This document shows, piece by piece, positions 34,224-44,880 of a stretch of DNA of 64,000 nucleotides; position 1 is the first letter of the stretch, and every line of letters starts with the position of its first letter. The notes beneath the pieces were generated by a model. The model searched no databases. It was given only the letters and a program-made list of their open reading frames with translations, and was not told the origin of the DNA. The position numbers and the translations under genes are program-made. This DNA is from Endomychus coccineus. Taxonomy: Eukaryota; Arthropoda; Insecta; Coleoptera; Endomychidae. The DNA lies in the NCBI GenBank assembly GCA_958510875.1, contig OY294068.1, forward strand, positions 26,702,297-26,766,296, read 5' to 3'.

Positions 34224-35045
34224 ACAAACAAAACCTTGCTAGAAACTTTGACATCATTTCCAAAGCCATCTACAGAAAAATGTGTTTTTCTGCAGTAAAG
34301 GGATGCAATGTTTTCATATTATCCAGTAGGTACCCTTCAAGTTCGAGGATGAATAAACAATTTTTAAAAGGAATCTGGACTACATTTTTATACAGGGTGG
34401 GGCAATAGTGTGTCTTTCGATTTCTAGAGTTGTTCTATTGTGATATCGACTTGAAAACGAAAGTTAACTAGACAACACAATCTAGCACAAGAATGTTTTG
34501 CATTTACAGGGCGATACGAAAAAAATCGGGTTGGAAGGTGAAGTGCATTATTTTAAAAAGAAATATCATTAATAATAATAATAAAAATAATGATAATGAT
34601 ATATATTAGTGAATTTTTCAAACATCTACATAACCTCCATTCACCACTACACCTACTATTATTGATTGTCTCTGAATCACTTGGACCTTACGACTTTTTG
34701 GTCGAAATTGGGTAGTCCATTTGCAGATGCATACCTTGAAAATCCCTGACGTTAAGATGATAGATTTAGAAAGAAAAAAAAAGGCCATTTTATAGACAGA
34801 CTTGTAATATTTCTCATTCTTTTTCATGGCCTAAAATTATTCAGGATGGTCGAACAATATTTTTCAGTAGGTACGGAACTTTTCGAATATAACTTTCGAT
34901 TTCTTTTAAAAGGAACACTCCTTATATTTTTCGACTATGTGATGTAGAATACGGTATAGAATAGGATTCATAAACATTTTTTCATTGTAGATCCCTAAGA
35001 CGATTTGTAACCATTTTCGAATTATTGCACTTTAAAAATTGTAGG

Positions 35046-35358
35046 TAGCTGGAACACACTGTATAATTGATCACCTATAGTGACATCAATGAACAATACT
35101 TCTAATAGTATCTCATATTAATGACTGTTTAGATCTTGATTATTCGGAAAAGTGATTATTATCCAGGATAACGTTTCGTGTTGTTTAACAATGAAGAACA
35201 AATGAAAGTTTTCAATGGCCTCTAGCGCCAAAACCAGCCTATAGAAAAAGTTGTGCCCATTGAACTTTTTGTTCGGAATGACTTGGACTATAACATATCA
35301 AAAATTCAGCCAATTCGACAGGGGGCCACTTTCCCTACTAAAGTGTGCGGTATCCTTT
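35046..35358 (-). repeat. right terminal inverted repeat of the Spy-type element
   Basis: Complement of the left arm, ending GTGTGCGGTATCCTTT. TTT follows the GGTATCC tip. Confidence 0.93.
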
Positions 35359-35490
35359 TCAAATTTTACTCCAAGATACTCCAAAAACTAGTTATACATA
35401 TGTTCATATGTAAATAATATTTCCTGAGACAATTCGTTGTTTCGGCGTAGAAAACACCAGAGGGCGGTAATGTCATTTCGGATCCCTATA

Positions 35491-37689
35491 GTAAGTTCAT
35501 TTATTTTCAGTTCATAGAAATTAGATGTTAAATTATGATGCTACAGTTTACTTAATTTCTGTAGACGCAGCCGGTATAAATAATAATACTGAGAGTGTAC
35601 TTTGTTACGCACATATCTTTCATTCCTAGGAGGAATTGCAGAACACAGTTTTTGAGGCTGAAAACTCATTCAACATTCATATTGTCTCAAACGTGGATGA
35701 AATAGTTGATAATAACTATTACTTGAGAGTCTTAATATCTGCTACAATGTTTTAGCATATTGAGGAAACTATTTGAACGGAAGTAATTACAATACGTTGC
35801 TGAAAATTCAACCTCCTGAAATTGTCTTCCTGTATAAGAGCAATATAAACGGCTTGTATGAGAAGCGCTTTGTTTTAGAGTTACTTTCCCTGCAGCATAG
35901 TACATTCTGATGTCAGGTGTTAATTCAATATAACCCAAATAAATCATATTTCCATATAAATCAGGCATAAATAAACGGAGGCTTATTTATTTGTCGTTTA
36001 TAATATTTATTGTAGGACCAATGATAATTAGCTACGAGATTCGCGAGCCGGATAATTTAAAACCTTCAAAGGCGCTTCAATTCAATCAACAAGTGAATAA
36101 AATGGTCTTTACAAACTCCGATCTTATCCAAACTGTTGTAAGATTATTTGGAGATTCTCCGTTTTACAGTCTCTCAGAATACCACTCAATCTTCTAGGTC
36201 TGTATTTAACTTATTGTTGCTCTCCAATTTGTACTTTTTATCATTATTACTTCATTTTTTTAGTAATATTCGATATGATATCGGATAGAAAATTTGCTTT
36301 CAATATATTTTACGATAACGAATCAAATAAATATTTAATTCGGAATTCAAATAATCCTTCTGGTGTACACGAAACAACATGGAGATGTGTTCCTATCACG
36401 AAGTATTACTTTCTATGGTTATCTAGAAAATCGTTTACCAGCTCTCCAATATACAGGCTGAGTTTGAGAGGCACCGGTGTATCGAGATATGATGATGCGA
36501 TAAAGATTCGACAAAGATAAGGATAAGAATATTTACAAATTTACAACGCGCTTTTAACCGCAAATGAAATTTGAATATCTAACTGAAGCTCGATATTCAC
36601 CATTACATTGACATTTCTAGCAAAAAGTAGTCAAAGGATAACTGTCCTAAATCTCCATTCCAGTCGAATCATCAGGAAGTGATGAAATTAGAAATTTACA
36701 ATTTTTTGCTTCTGAAATATCTAGTAAATTGTCTTATTCATGATTCCAAAGTAAACGACTGGCACAGATGGAATGATATTTTTGCTATACTTCCAAATTG
36801 AATCTTAAACTTTAGTATCTACAGTTTGTTATACTATAAATCCATGAAAAGTAAACCCACAATATCTATTTTTCTTCTTTAAATTTGAACACTCCAGTAT
36901 CATCAATTCGCCTTATACTCATGATCTGGAAACTCACTCTTTAAAGTTGAATTTCTGAATCATGAGAGTGACTTTTGTTGTTTAAGTGAAATAGAAATTT
37001 ATCGAACGGATTGTGCGATGGAAAATATTCTCTTGACCCCAATTCAGTTAATTCTCTCCCCAATATCCACTCAAGGGTATTACTGACTGAGAGCACTGAA
37101 GGGTGTTAGATACTTGTGATTTCTCGTACCTTCCCCATATTCTCGTATACACGAAATTTCGAATATCTCCGACGATTCTGTCAAAACTTCTTTTATCTTT
37201 ATAGAAAGATAAGCCATAAAATATATGAGCGTTTGAGGGATATTGAGGATCACCAATGATAAAATCGATTAGCCCTTTCCTTCTGAATCAACGGAATGTT
37301 CAAAAAAATATAATGTTTGGATATGACGTCATTCTGATAGTTTGACTGAGGTTTGTACGCCGGAAGAAAGGAATGACGTCATAGCTAGGAATTTAGTGCA
37401 ACCAATTCATTTGTACAATTTCCTCAAATAAGTACCGCGCTATTTCCGTCAAACCAGGAATATTCCATATGGACCACCCTTTCCAAGGTTGCCGGATAAA
37501 ACAGTCAATTCTGTCCCAATGACTTAAGAGTTCATATATGTTCATAGTGAATCTAAATTTTCAAAAATAAGTACATAAACTATTTCTCTCATTACTCATG
37601 TTTTGCCTCTCACTGCCGTTAGACACTGAGTTGCTGTAGCTTTACAGCTTTATTGACTATTGGTTCTCAATAGTAAATAAAATGGTGAA
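35491..37689. other. unassigned sequence
   Basis: No complete gene. A frame at 36275-36520 contains NPSGVHETTWRC, reminiscent of the WRC part of a FLYWCH finger, but the remaining cysteines and histidines are not in place. Two TGACGTCA palindromes lie at 37324 and 37374. Confidence 0.4.
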
Positions 37690-37728
37690 TGAAGCAGAGC
37701 TGAAGTGGTTTGGAAACACTGAGGTGTG

Positions 37729-37795
37729 ATGACTGTAATGCCTTGTACATAGGTCAAATTGGACGCAGTTTCAGTCTAAGATTTGTAACGTTATA
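37729..37795 (+). pseudogene. PLE GIY-YIG endonuclease scrap
   Basis: Reads CDDCNALYIGQIGRSFSLRF, the YIG half of the GIY-YIG domain found at the C-terminus of Penelope-like elements (C-x2-C...YIGQ-x-GRS-x4-R). Only about 20 codons can be supported. Confidence 0.6.
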
Positions 37796-38394
37796 TACGT
37801 TACTGAGTTCCTAATTGCTTGAATAATGTCAATAACGGTTTCCGCTCAGAATTATAGATAATTAAATTTGGAAAGAGATTGCTGTCGACATCTTTGATTT
37901 GATGGCGTAAATTAATTATTTTACTAATGCGCGAAAGCTGGAGAGAGATTTTGCGACACGCGATGAGAGAGGAGACTAGAAAACTGATATCAATAGGGAT
38001 CAACTGAACTATAAATTTGAACGTTATTCAAAGCTAAATTGAGCAATACAACGCGCTTCAAGTAGTAAAGTCAGCCCGAGTTGGTGACGTCACAAATTCT
38101 AGTTCACGCCCAGCTCTCTATAGTTCATTTACGTTAAGAAAAATGTGACGTCATGGATCAAGGTCAGCCATTGTTGTCAGATTGGGCAGGTTGTCAATAT
38201 TTTTGGATACAACTAACGATTTGATTCAATAAGCTGTTTACAAACAAAATTAGGAGTTCTTCACTTATTATATCAAATGAGACAGATTATTTATAATCTT
38301 AAATGTACTCAAGCCGTAGGTGTTCATCAAACGTTTGAAAAAAGTAAAGTAAGTATCTAACCTACATACTGTTTCTATTTCCATCTGAAAGATC

Positions 38395-38500
38395 TTGATA
38401 AATATATGAAAAATGTGCTCTCAGCTTCTACATTATTAATCCATACTGTAATGTTAAAGTAAGCATTATTATTTCTAGAAACAAACACCCAAAATATCCG
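38395..38500 (+). repeat. dispersed repeat family, copy 2
   Basis: Contains CTCAGCTTC, ATTATTAATCCATACTGTAA and TGTTAAAGTAAGCATTATTA. Matches copies at 11073-11175 and 46361-46462. Confidence 0.7.
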
Positions 38501-39179
38501 ACTTCAAATCATTTGGTAAGTTCCAAAATTGTATTATTCGATTTAATAAGTAAAGAATATTCAATTTTATTTGTAACACAAATCATTGAATCAAATGGTT
38601 AGTAGTATTCAAAAACATTGGAAATCAGGTCAATCTGACAACACTGTATCACCTTCAGATATGACGTCATGTCTTCATTTTGGCGAACAGACCATATAAC
38701 TTGGAGCAAGAAGGAATAGTATCAAGTTCAAACAGAGGAAAAGCTAAAATATGTTTTCACGGTGTAATCGAATAAATAAAGAGTGAGAAGGAAGTCGTGT
38801 GGTGCGGACCAGTTTATTAGTATTATCAGAGACACACACGAGAATTAGATTGAGTGTGGGGCTTTCGAAAGGGTGCGACAGCATGCGGTGCTCCGTTTGC
38901 AATCTGGTTGTGCCTTTACGCCGACCTTGGACACGTCCAATATCTTGTGAGGGAAGGAAAAGTGGAACAATTTTAATGAGATGAAAAGTTTAACGAATGC
39001 TCAGTCCTGATACAATCTAATTAGTTTGAAACGTAAGCTTTATATACAAAGTTTCGTAATTATTATTTACATTTGTTTCCAATTTAACACAATGAATCTC
39101 TATGGATTCGTCGTTTACTCGAACTGTGTTTATTCCGTTATTGTACATATCTCTCAGTAAATATTCATTTTAGTTCAGT
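38501..39179. other. unassigned; GC-richer block at 38785-38960
   Basis: A plus-strand frame at 38799-38984 is open but unrecognised. The GC-richer block stands out from its flanks. It could be a retroelement LTR or host exon, but no motif supports either. Confidence 0.35.
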
Positions 39180-39431
39180 CAGATGGGGTATTGGACCTGT
39201 AAACCCTTGAGAAGTGGATCGATTTTGAGGGGACGAAGTGCGTTCTCTTCAGACTGTCATCAGAAGAAAAGTTGACCACAAATAAAATTGCGTAAATTGT
39301 TCATATTGCTTATAAACAATTAATAAACAATTTGATTAGCTCATTTTTGAGATTTCATAAAACTTTCTAAAAAATGCAAAATTTGACCGTTTTTGATCGG
39401 ATCAAGACTATTTTTTGGTCAGTGAACATAT

Positions 39432-40405
39432 AAATAAATAAATAAATAATTCTTTATTGCTATTATAAAATTTTTTTGACAAAACAACATTTTTTGAGCA
39501 AACGTCAGAACACTATGTTGAATTTAGATATATAAAAGTAAAGACAATTAAATATAGACATATCTACGTAAATAAGGACTTAGAATTAAGAAATTCGTTC
39601 ACCGTGTAAAAGGAATGTTTTAACAGTTCTCCCTTGATTTTATGTTAAAAAGTTTTATGTCAGAAATAGATCTAACAGAAACTGGCAAATGATTGTACAA
39701 TTTGAATGGCATAATTGAATGACTATTACTTGTAATGGATAAATTGTGATGAGGAAGTAAGATTTTATCTTTATCTCTCAAATTATAGTCAATGCTTCTA
39801 TTTGAATAAGTAATAGAATTACTCAAATATGATTTTATGTAAGTTAAACAAGATAATATATATAAAGATGGTATTGTCAATATATTTAAATATTTAAAAA
39901 GACTTGTACAAGAATCAGTAGGTTTTTTATAAAGCATAGTTCTGATTATTTTCTTTTGTACAACAAATAAATATCGAGCATTAGGTGAGTTATCCCAACA
40001 AATGATGCCATAGTTCAATATAGACTGTATATCTCCAAAGTAATAAACTTTTAATGTGGCAAGTCTGACATATTGTCTAAGTTGCCATGTAACGTAACAT
40101 GCGGTAGATAGCTTCCTACTTAAAAACTCAGCATGGTTGTTCCATTTTAAGTGATTGTTGATGTTTAAACCGAGAAATTTAATACACTTAGAAGGTTGAA
40201 TAGTTTGTTGATTTATTCGAATCAAAATGCTAAAGTTGATTTCACTAGCTGAAAATAATAGGTACACATTCAGTTTTAAGAGGATTTAGAATCAACCTGT
40301 TGTCGGAACAATAAGCTTGCATCGTATCTAGACACATACTAATTTTGGGTGAGAGATTATTTATGTTGCTATCACTAGTTCCAGCGGAAGTATCATCGAC
40401 AAATT
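39432..40405 (-). pseudogene. CR1/Jockey-like LINE reverse transcriptase (family C), 5'-truncated
   Basis: On the minus strand the 5' end starts in the palm with FVDDTSAGTSDSNINN (YADD-type box with V for A). It continues through SDNRLILNPLKTEC, the open frame 39620-40267 with KFLGLNINNHLKWNNH, LNYGIICWDNSPNARYLF, VVQKKIIRTM and PLYIL-type wording, and LYNHLPVSVRSI. An AATAAA signal and a (TTTA)n tail follow at 39431-39470. It is related to the LINE at 59385-60843. A frameshift separates the palm from the rest. Confidence 0.75.
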
Positions 40406-40409
40406 GAGT

Positions 40410-40803
40410 TTATCTTTGTATATTGTAAATTAATTTTTGTCTTTTTCTATTTATTAATTCAGAAACTACTTGAGGACCGAAACCGTTATTTGTAGCAATG
40501 ACTTTAATTGTATCTAGTTCTTTACTAAGATTTTCTTGAGATAAGGGAAAAGGCTCTATGTATCATTGAATGAAAAGCAGCCAGTTCATGACTATGGGGG
40601 CTATGTGAAGAGGTACAAATTACTGTATCTGTGAAAGTAGGTCTTCTGTAAATGTCGAATGAGATGCTATTATTATGATGTGATAATGTTAAGTCTAAGA
40701 AATTTATTTTGTGATCCTTCACTGTCTCTAATGTGAATTTTATGTTGGGATGAATATTATTGATGAATGATAAGAAAACATCTAATTGTCTAGGTGTACA
40801 CAT
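40410..40803 (-). pseudogene. PLE reverse transcriptase fragment, minus-strand arm
   Basis: The frame 40525-40803 reads VFLSFINNIHPNIKFTLE, KINFLDLTLSHHNNSISFDI and YRRPTFTDTVICTSSHSPHS, the PLE RT region with the D-L-T...Y-R-K-P-T-x-T-D motif. It continues in another frame with LSKELDTIKVIATNNGFG. It is inverted relative to the adjoining plus-strand PLE and cut off by the LINE at its far end. Confidence 0.75.
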
Positions 40804-41564
40804 TCGACATTTACAGAAAACCTACTTTCACAGATACAGTAATTTGTACCTCTTCACATAGCCCCTATAGTCATAAGCTAGCTGCTTTTCATTCAATGAT
40901 ACATAGAGCCTTTTCCCTTCCCTTATCTCAAGAACATCTCAGTAAAGAACTAGATACAATTAAAGTCATTGCTACAAATAACGGTTTCGGTCTTCAAGTA
41001 GTTTCTAAATTAATAAATAGAAAAAGACAAAAATTAATTTACAATAGCATTTATCCCTTCATAAAATACAAAGATAACTCATTAAAATATGTTTCTTTAA
41101 CTTATTTTGGTCCTATAAGCAAAAAAATTGCAAACATCTTATCCCATCATAACCTGACCATCAGCTTCAAACCCCCAAACAAATTATCTCATATTCTGTT
41201 CAATGCGAAAGATAAAACTGACAAATTTAAAAGACCCGGAGTTTATAAACTAACTTGTTCAGAGTGTGATAGTTTTTACATAGGTAGATCTTGCCGTAAC
41301 ATAGCAGTTAGATATAAAGAACATTTTCGTTCCTTTAGAAATAATAAAACCGATTCTTCATTTGCAAATCATATTTTAGAAACAGGCCATATCTTTCCTG
41401 ATTTGAATAATGTCCAAATTTTACATGGTCAAGATAAAACTTCAAAACTAAATATATTAGAGTCAATGAAAATTTTCAAAGGAATGAAGATGTATGATAA
41501 TAAGATCCTAAACGATCAACTAGATTTATATTACAGTAATCTCTTCGATGTATTAATAACCTGA
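40801..41564 (+). pseudogene. PLE C-terminus with intact GIY-YIG endonuclease
   Basis: An open frame of about 254 codons (start within the RT). It reads FDIYRKPTFTDTVICTSSHS, then the thumb and linker, then a GIY-YIG domain: GVY at residues 149-151, YIG at 162-164, R-Y-K-E-H at 173-177 and N-H-I-L-E-T-G-H near 192-199. C-x2-C (LTCSEC) precedes YIG, as in canonical PLE endonucleases. The N-terminal two-thirds of the polymerase is missing, so it is a fragment despite the clean frame. Confidence 0.85.
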
Positions 41565-41885
41565 TTTTAGTATTTAAAGTCTGTTAGTTAATATGCCCGC
41601 ACCACTAATATCCTCACGGAATTACCTAATCACCTTACCCCTCTCTGGTTTTTCCTAGAACTATTTCCTATAGCCATAAAATTTCTTTGAAATTCTTCTT
41701 TAACCTATATATAGTACATTTAATATTTGTTGGATTCATTTTTCGTCTGAAGATGACACGTTTAGTGTTGAAACTATAGTAACGACTATATTAAATATCA
41801 GTGATAGTAAAACAAAGTAGTTTTATTTATTATATCGTTAAAATGATAAACTATCACAAAGTAACGGCTTCCACAATTGAATTTT
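41565..41885 (+). mobile_element. PLE 3' untranslated end
   Basis: Carries TCTGAAGATGACACGTTTAG and TGTTGAAACTATAGTAACG (typical PLE tail wording), then CAAAGTAGTTTTATTTA and AAAGTAACGGCTTCCACA. The last phrase recurs in inverted form at 62246-62310. Confidence 0.7.
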
Positions 41886-42299
41886 TCAATAAAATAGTAT
41901 TCAGGAGGCCAGAATCATGCGAAAACAACTATAAACTCGACATTTAAAATTCAAATTCGTATTTTTATTAATAAACATAATTGTTTGAAACAATTCAAAA
42001 ATTTATGTATGCATTTGAAGACATTTATAGCAATAAAATCCCTAAATTGTCTGACAACGACTATGAACTCGGCATTTTGTTCAAATTTGTATAATTAATA
42101 ATAAATATAATTCGTTTATAACAAATTAGAAAATGTTTGTGTATACAATCAACGATATTGATGTTGAAATCGAGCTCAGAATACCAAAATGATCCAAAAT
42201 GACCCTAAAGTCAGAGTTTTGGTCGAATTCATCTATTTTGTTAATAAATAAATTGTTTACAACAAATGAAGTTGATTCAACCATTTGTTTAACTAGTTT
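41886..42299. repeat. diverged direct repeats inside foldback C
   Basis: AACTATAAACTCGACATTT (near 41930) and GACTATGAACTCGGCATTTT (near 42060) start two related segments about 130 bp apart, each with an AAT-rich middle. No coding. Confidence 0.5.
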
Positions 42300-42543
42300 C
42301 ACATGTTCACTGACCAAAAATAGTCTTAATCTGATCAAAGCGGTCGAAGTTTGCATTTTGAGACATTTTTATGTAAAAATGAGCAAATTAAATTGTTTAT
42401 TCATTGTTTATAAAGAATTTGCGCAACTTTATTTGTGATCAACTTTTTATCTGATGACATTGTGAAGAGAATGCACTTTGTCTCTTCAAAATCGATCCAT
42501 TTCCCAAGGATTTACGGGTTTGGCCTATTTTTATACCCATTTG

Positions 42544-43589
42544 ACTACATTATTTGTCCTAGATTTGAGTGATTAATTGCTACAGTAGATGCACAGAAGT
42601 TTTTCTGGAAAATATGATTACACTCTCAATTGAATGTTCAAACCTTCAATCCACTGATAATACACTCAGGCAGAGGCGGTATCATTAACAATAACGTAGC
42701 TCTGAATATCTCTGTTTGAATATATAGAACAACATAAATATGACAAATTACCAGAGTGGCCATGTGACAGGAACAATTTGCGGAATAACCCTGTATGGGG
42801 TGAATACATGAATGATAGACTCTGTAATATCGGGTACTGTGAGCGTAGGATTACGAATAAGCTTCCATATGTGGCGAGGGAGCGGCAAAAGTAGATCTGA
42901 CGGCTCCTTATGTATTTCGGCCATTGTATATCCATCAACCAAAGGTATCTTAGACTGCAAAGACCTATCTGACCTCTACGAGAGACTAATGCTTGAACTT
43001 TATAAGATGACCTTTTAGGAAATATTACATCAAAATGTCGACGGTAATGATGAAAGGTTTGTGTTGGTGGCGGCCTCCCTTACAGGGTAATACGCAGGAA
43101 TTCAAACAGTGAGGGTAACAAATGATGCTGAAATATTAATATATATCATAATTTATCCACGCCTAGAGTCCAGTATTGAATTGCATGCACCAACAGACTG
43201 GAAGAGGCGCCTCCTTTTATTAATCTCACATAATATTTGATCAACTAACCGACTCGCTTATCTTACGTTTGGAAACTATAAGCTCAATTCAGACAGGTAA
43301 AATGTAAATTACCCGGAATTTGAGATAACAAAAGTATTAGTTCTTCACAATTTTCACATACACTGGTTAAATGGACAAGTTTCTTCAAAACTAACAAAAC
43401 TAATACATTTTTCAAATTTCAATCATAATACATCTTTGCTCATCAAAAAATAACTATTTTTTCCTATCAACTTAAACTACAAACAATGTTTCAAAAATTT
43501 CTTCTCATCTTTGTGCCTATAAACGAAAAAAAACCAAAAATGTACCTTTGCGTAAACTTGAACGCTGTACATTGTCCCACGACATTCGT
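42544..43589. other. unassigned sequence
   Basis: No supported gene. Open frames on both strands at 42666-43018 overlap one another and show no domain. Confidence 0.35.
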
Positions 43590-44880
43590 TACTCAAAGTC
43601 GGGGAAATAAAGCATTCCACCTTCCAAAACTGCGGTTTTCTGCATTCGATTCAGAAAGTAATTTAGAAATTTTTTGCCCGGTTTGTTTTTTGCGGAAAAA
43701 ATGTATTGCATTTCTACAGCCAAAACATGCATTTTTTTGAGTGCGCTTTTTGAGGTGATTAAAAAAACGGACTCCAATTTTTCTCGAGGTTTTTGAGGTT
43801 GCTGAACACGAAAACGCTATCAACAAAATTCCCTGAGGTTCCCTTGGATCTTGACCGGGGTATTTGGGATTCTGACGGCCTGGATATCGATAAATTTAAT
43901 TAATAATTATTTCTTAATGCTTGTCAACTGTTCTAGATGTGATATAAAGGTTGCTAATGATGAAAACGACATGCAAAAACTCTCCTACAATACCTGGTGG
44001 TAGCCGGAAACCGGATATCTATGTAATCTTCTAGAAATTTGTTAATATTTCTTCATAATATGTAACAAATTCTGGCTCTCGGGGGTTTTCAAAGTCGCCG
44101 ATCTCTACTATTTATTCGTAATTTACCAAAAGAATAAAATGATCCATGAAAATTCAATTCAAAATTAGTTGCAATAGATATTATTATTACATTATATTAG
44201 TGTTATATATATCTGGTGAGTAATTTATTATTTTTTCAATTTGATGAACTTTGTGAGTCTCATAAACGTGTTGGGCAACTTCGAAAACCCCCGAGAGTCA
44301 GAATTTGTTACATATTATGAAGAAAACCCAACAAATTCCTAGAAGATGACGTAGATACGCAGGGCTCCAGAGACCCGGAAACACCCCCAGGTAATTTGTA
44401 GAGCATTGTGAGTCTCATAATCGTGTTTGGCGACTTTGAAAACCCCCGAGAGCCAGAATTTGTTACATATTATGAAGAAAAATTCCTAGAAGATGACGTA
44501 GATATCCGGTCTCCGGGTACCACCAGGTATTGCAGGAAAGTTTTTGCATATCGTAATCATCATTAGTGTCCTTCATATTCTCTATTGAACAGTTGACAAG
44601 CATTAAAAAATAGAAATTCATCCATATCCAGGGCGTCAGAACCCCCGGATACCCCGGGGAATGTCCAAGGGGACCTTAGGGAGTTTTTTTGATAGCATAT
44701 TCGTGTTCAACGACCGCAAAAAACCACGAGAAACCAATTCGAGTCCGTTTTCTTATTCACCTCAAAAAGGGCACTCAGAAAAATAAATTTTTTGGCTGTA
44801 GTCAATTATGTTACCTGACAAAATGCAGAAACTACGAATCCGGACGGGTTGATTCCATACACGATACCTGATTAAATTCT
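43590..44880. mobile_element. foldback element B
   Basis: Arms of about 500-600 bp mirror each other around 44105-44250. Landmarks in both arms are CTCGGGGGTTTTC with GTCGC (44078 on the left; 44285 and 44440 in complement on the right), TTCATAATATGTAACAAATT, CTTGTCAACTGTTC, and CTACAGCCAAAA at the outer parts. The right arm holds two subrepeats 155 bp apart (GAGTCTCATAA at 44255 and 44410). Outer boundaries are approximate. No coding. Confidence 0.8.

Larger units (their letters stand above)
31549..35355 (-). mobile_element. 3.8-kb Spy-type (PIF/Harbinger-related) DNA transposon
   Basis: Inverted repeats of about 310 bp, beginning GGATACCGCACAC, enclose a long DDE transposase ORF and a SWIM ORF, both on the minus strand. 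The element is bordered by AAA on the left and TTT on the right with no target duplication. Spy elements are reported to insert precisely between host AAA and TTT without duplication and to encode a DDE transposase distinct from but related to PIF/Harbinger and ISL2EU. High arm similarity and an open 534-codon transposase imply a recent insertion. The assignment to Spy is inferred from ends and transposase type. Confidence 0.75.
30519..35488 (+). mobile_element. SWIM/YqaJ-encoding element, interrupted by a Spy-type insertion
   Basis: Both outer ends read TATAGGGATCYGAAATGA (17 of 18 identical; the right copy is on the complement at 35473-35490). Taking TA as the duplicated target (30517-30518, 35489-35490), the element spans 30519-35488, of which 31549-35355 is a separate inserted element. 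The remaining 1.16 kb includes a decayed SWIM finger and YqaJ nuclease. Among eukaryotic transposons, YqaJ accessory proteins are known from ISL2EU-type relatives of PIF/Harbinger, so I infer that kind of element. The 18-bp terminal match is the main evidence and should be tested. Confidence 0.55.
37324..38669. promoter_or_regulatory. cluster of five TGACGTCA palindromes
   Basis: Exact TGACGTCA occurs at 37324-37331, 37374-37381, 38085-38092, 38146-38153 and 38662-38669. This is the consensus cAMP-response/CREB-ATF site. Flanks differ among the sites, so simple duplication does not explain them all. Function is not shown. Confidence 0.4.
39180..42543. mobile_element. foldback element C enclosing a LINE and PLE sequences
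   Basis: The arms at 39180-39430 and 42300-42543 are inverted copies: the left reads ACTATTTTTTGGTCAGTGAA and GTGCGTTCTCTTCAGAC, with their complements on the right. Tips are CAGATGGGGTATTGG and the complement of CAAATGGGTATAAAA. The interior is filled by a minus-strand LINE and a head-to-head PLE pair. No target duplication was recognised. The arms may be a non-autonomous foldback into which retroelements later inserted. Confidence 0.7.

Noticed and set aside
36275..36520. Possible FLYWCH finger
   Set aside because: Only a TTWRC phrase fits. The rest of the cysteine-histidine pattern is absent.
38799..38984. Open frame in a GC-richer block
   Set aside because: CSVC wording alone is not enough for a zinc-finger call, and no flanking splice or promoter evidence was seen.
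43486..43740. Open frames in the left arm of foldback B (both strands)
   Set aside because: They overlap inverted-repeat sequence and each other and show no domains.
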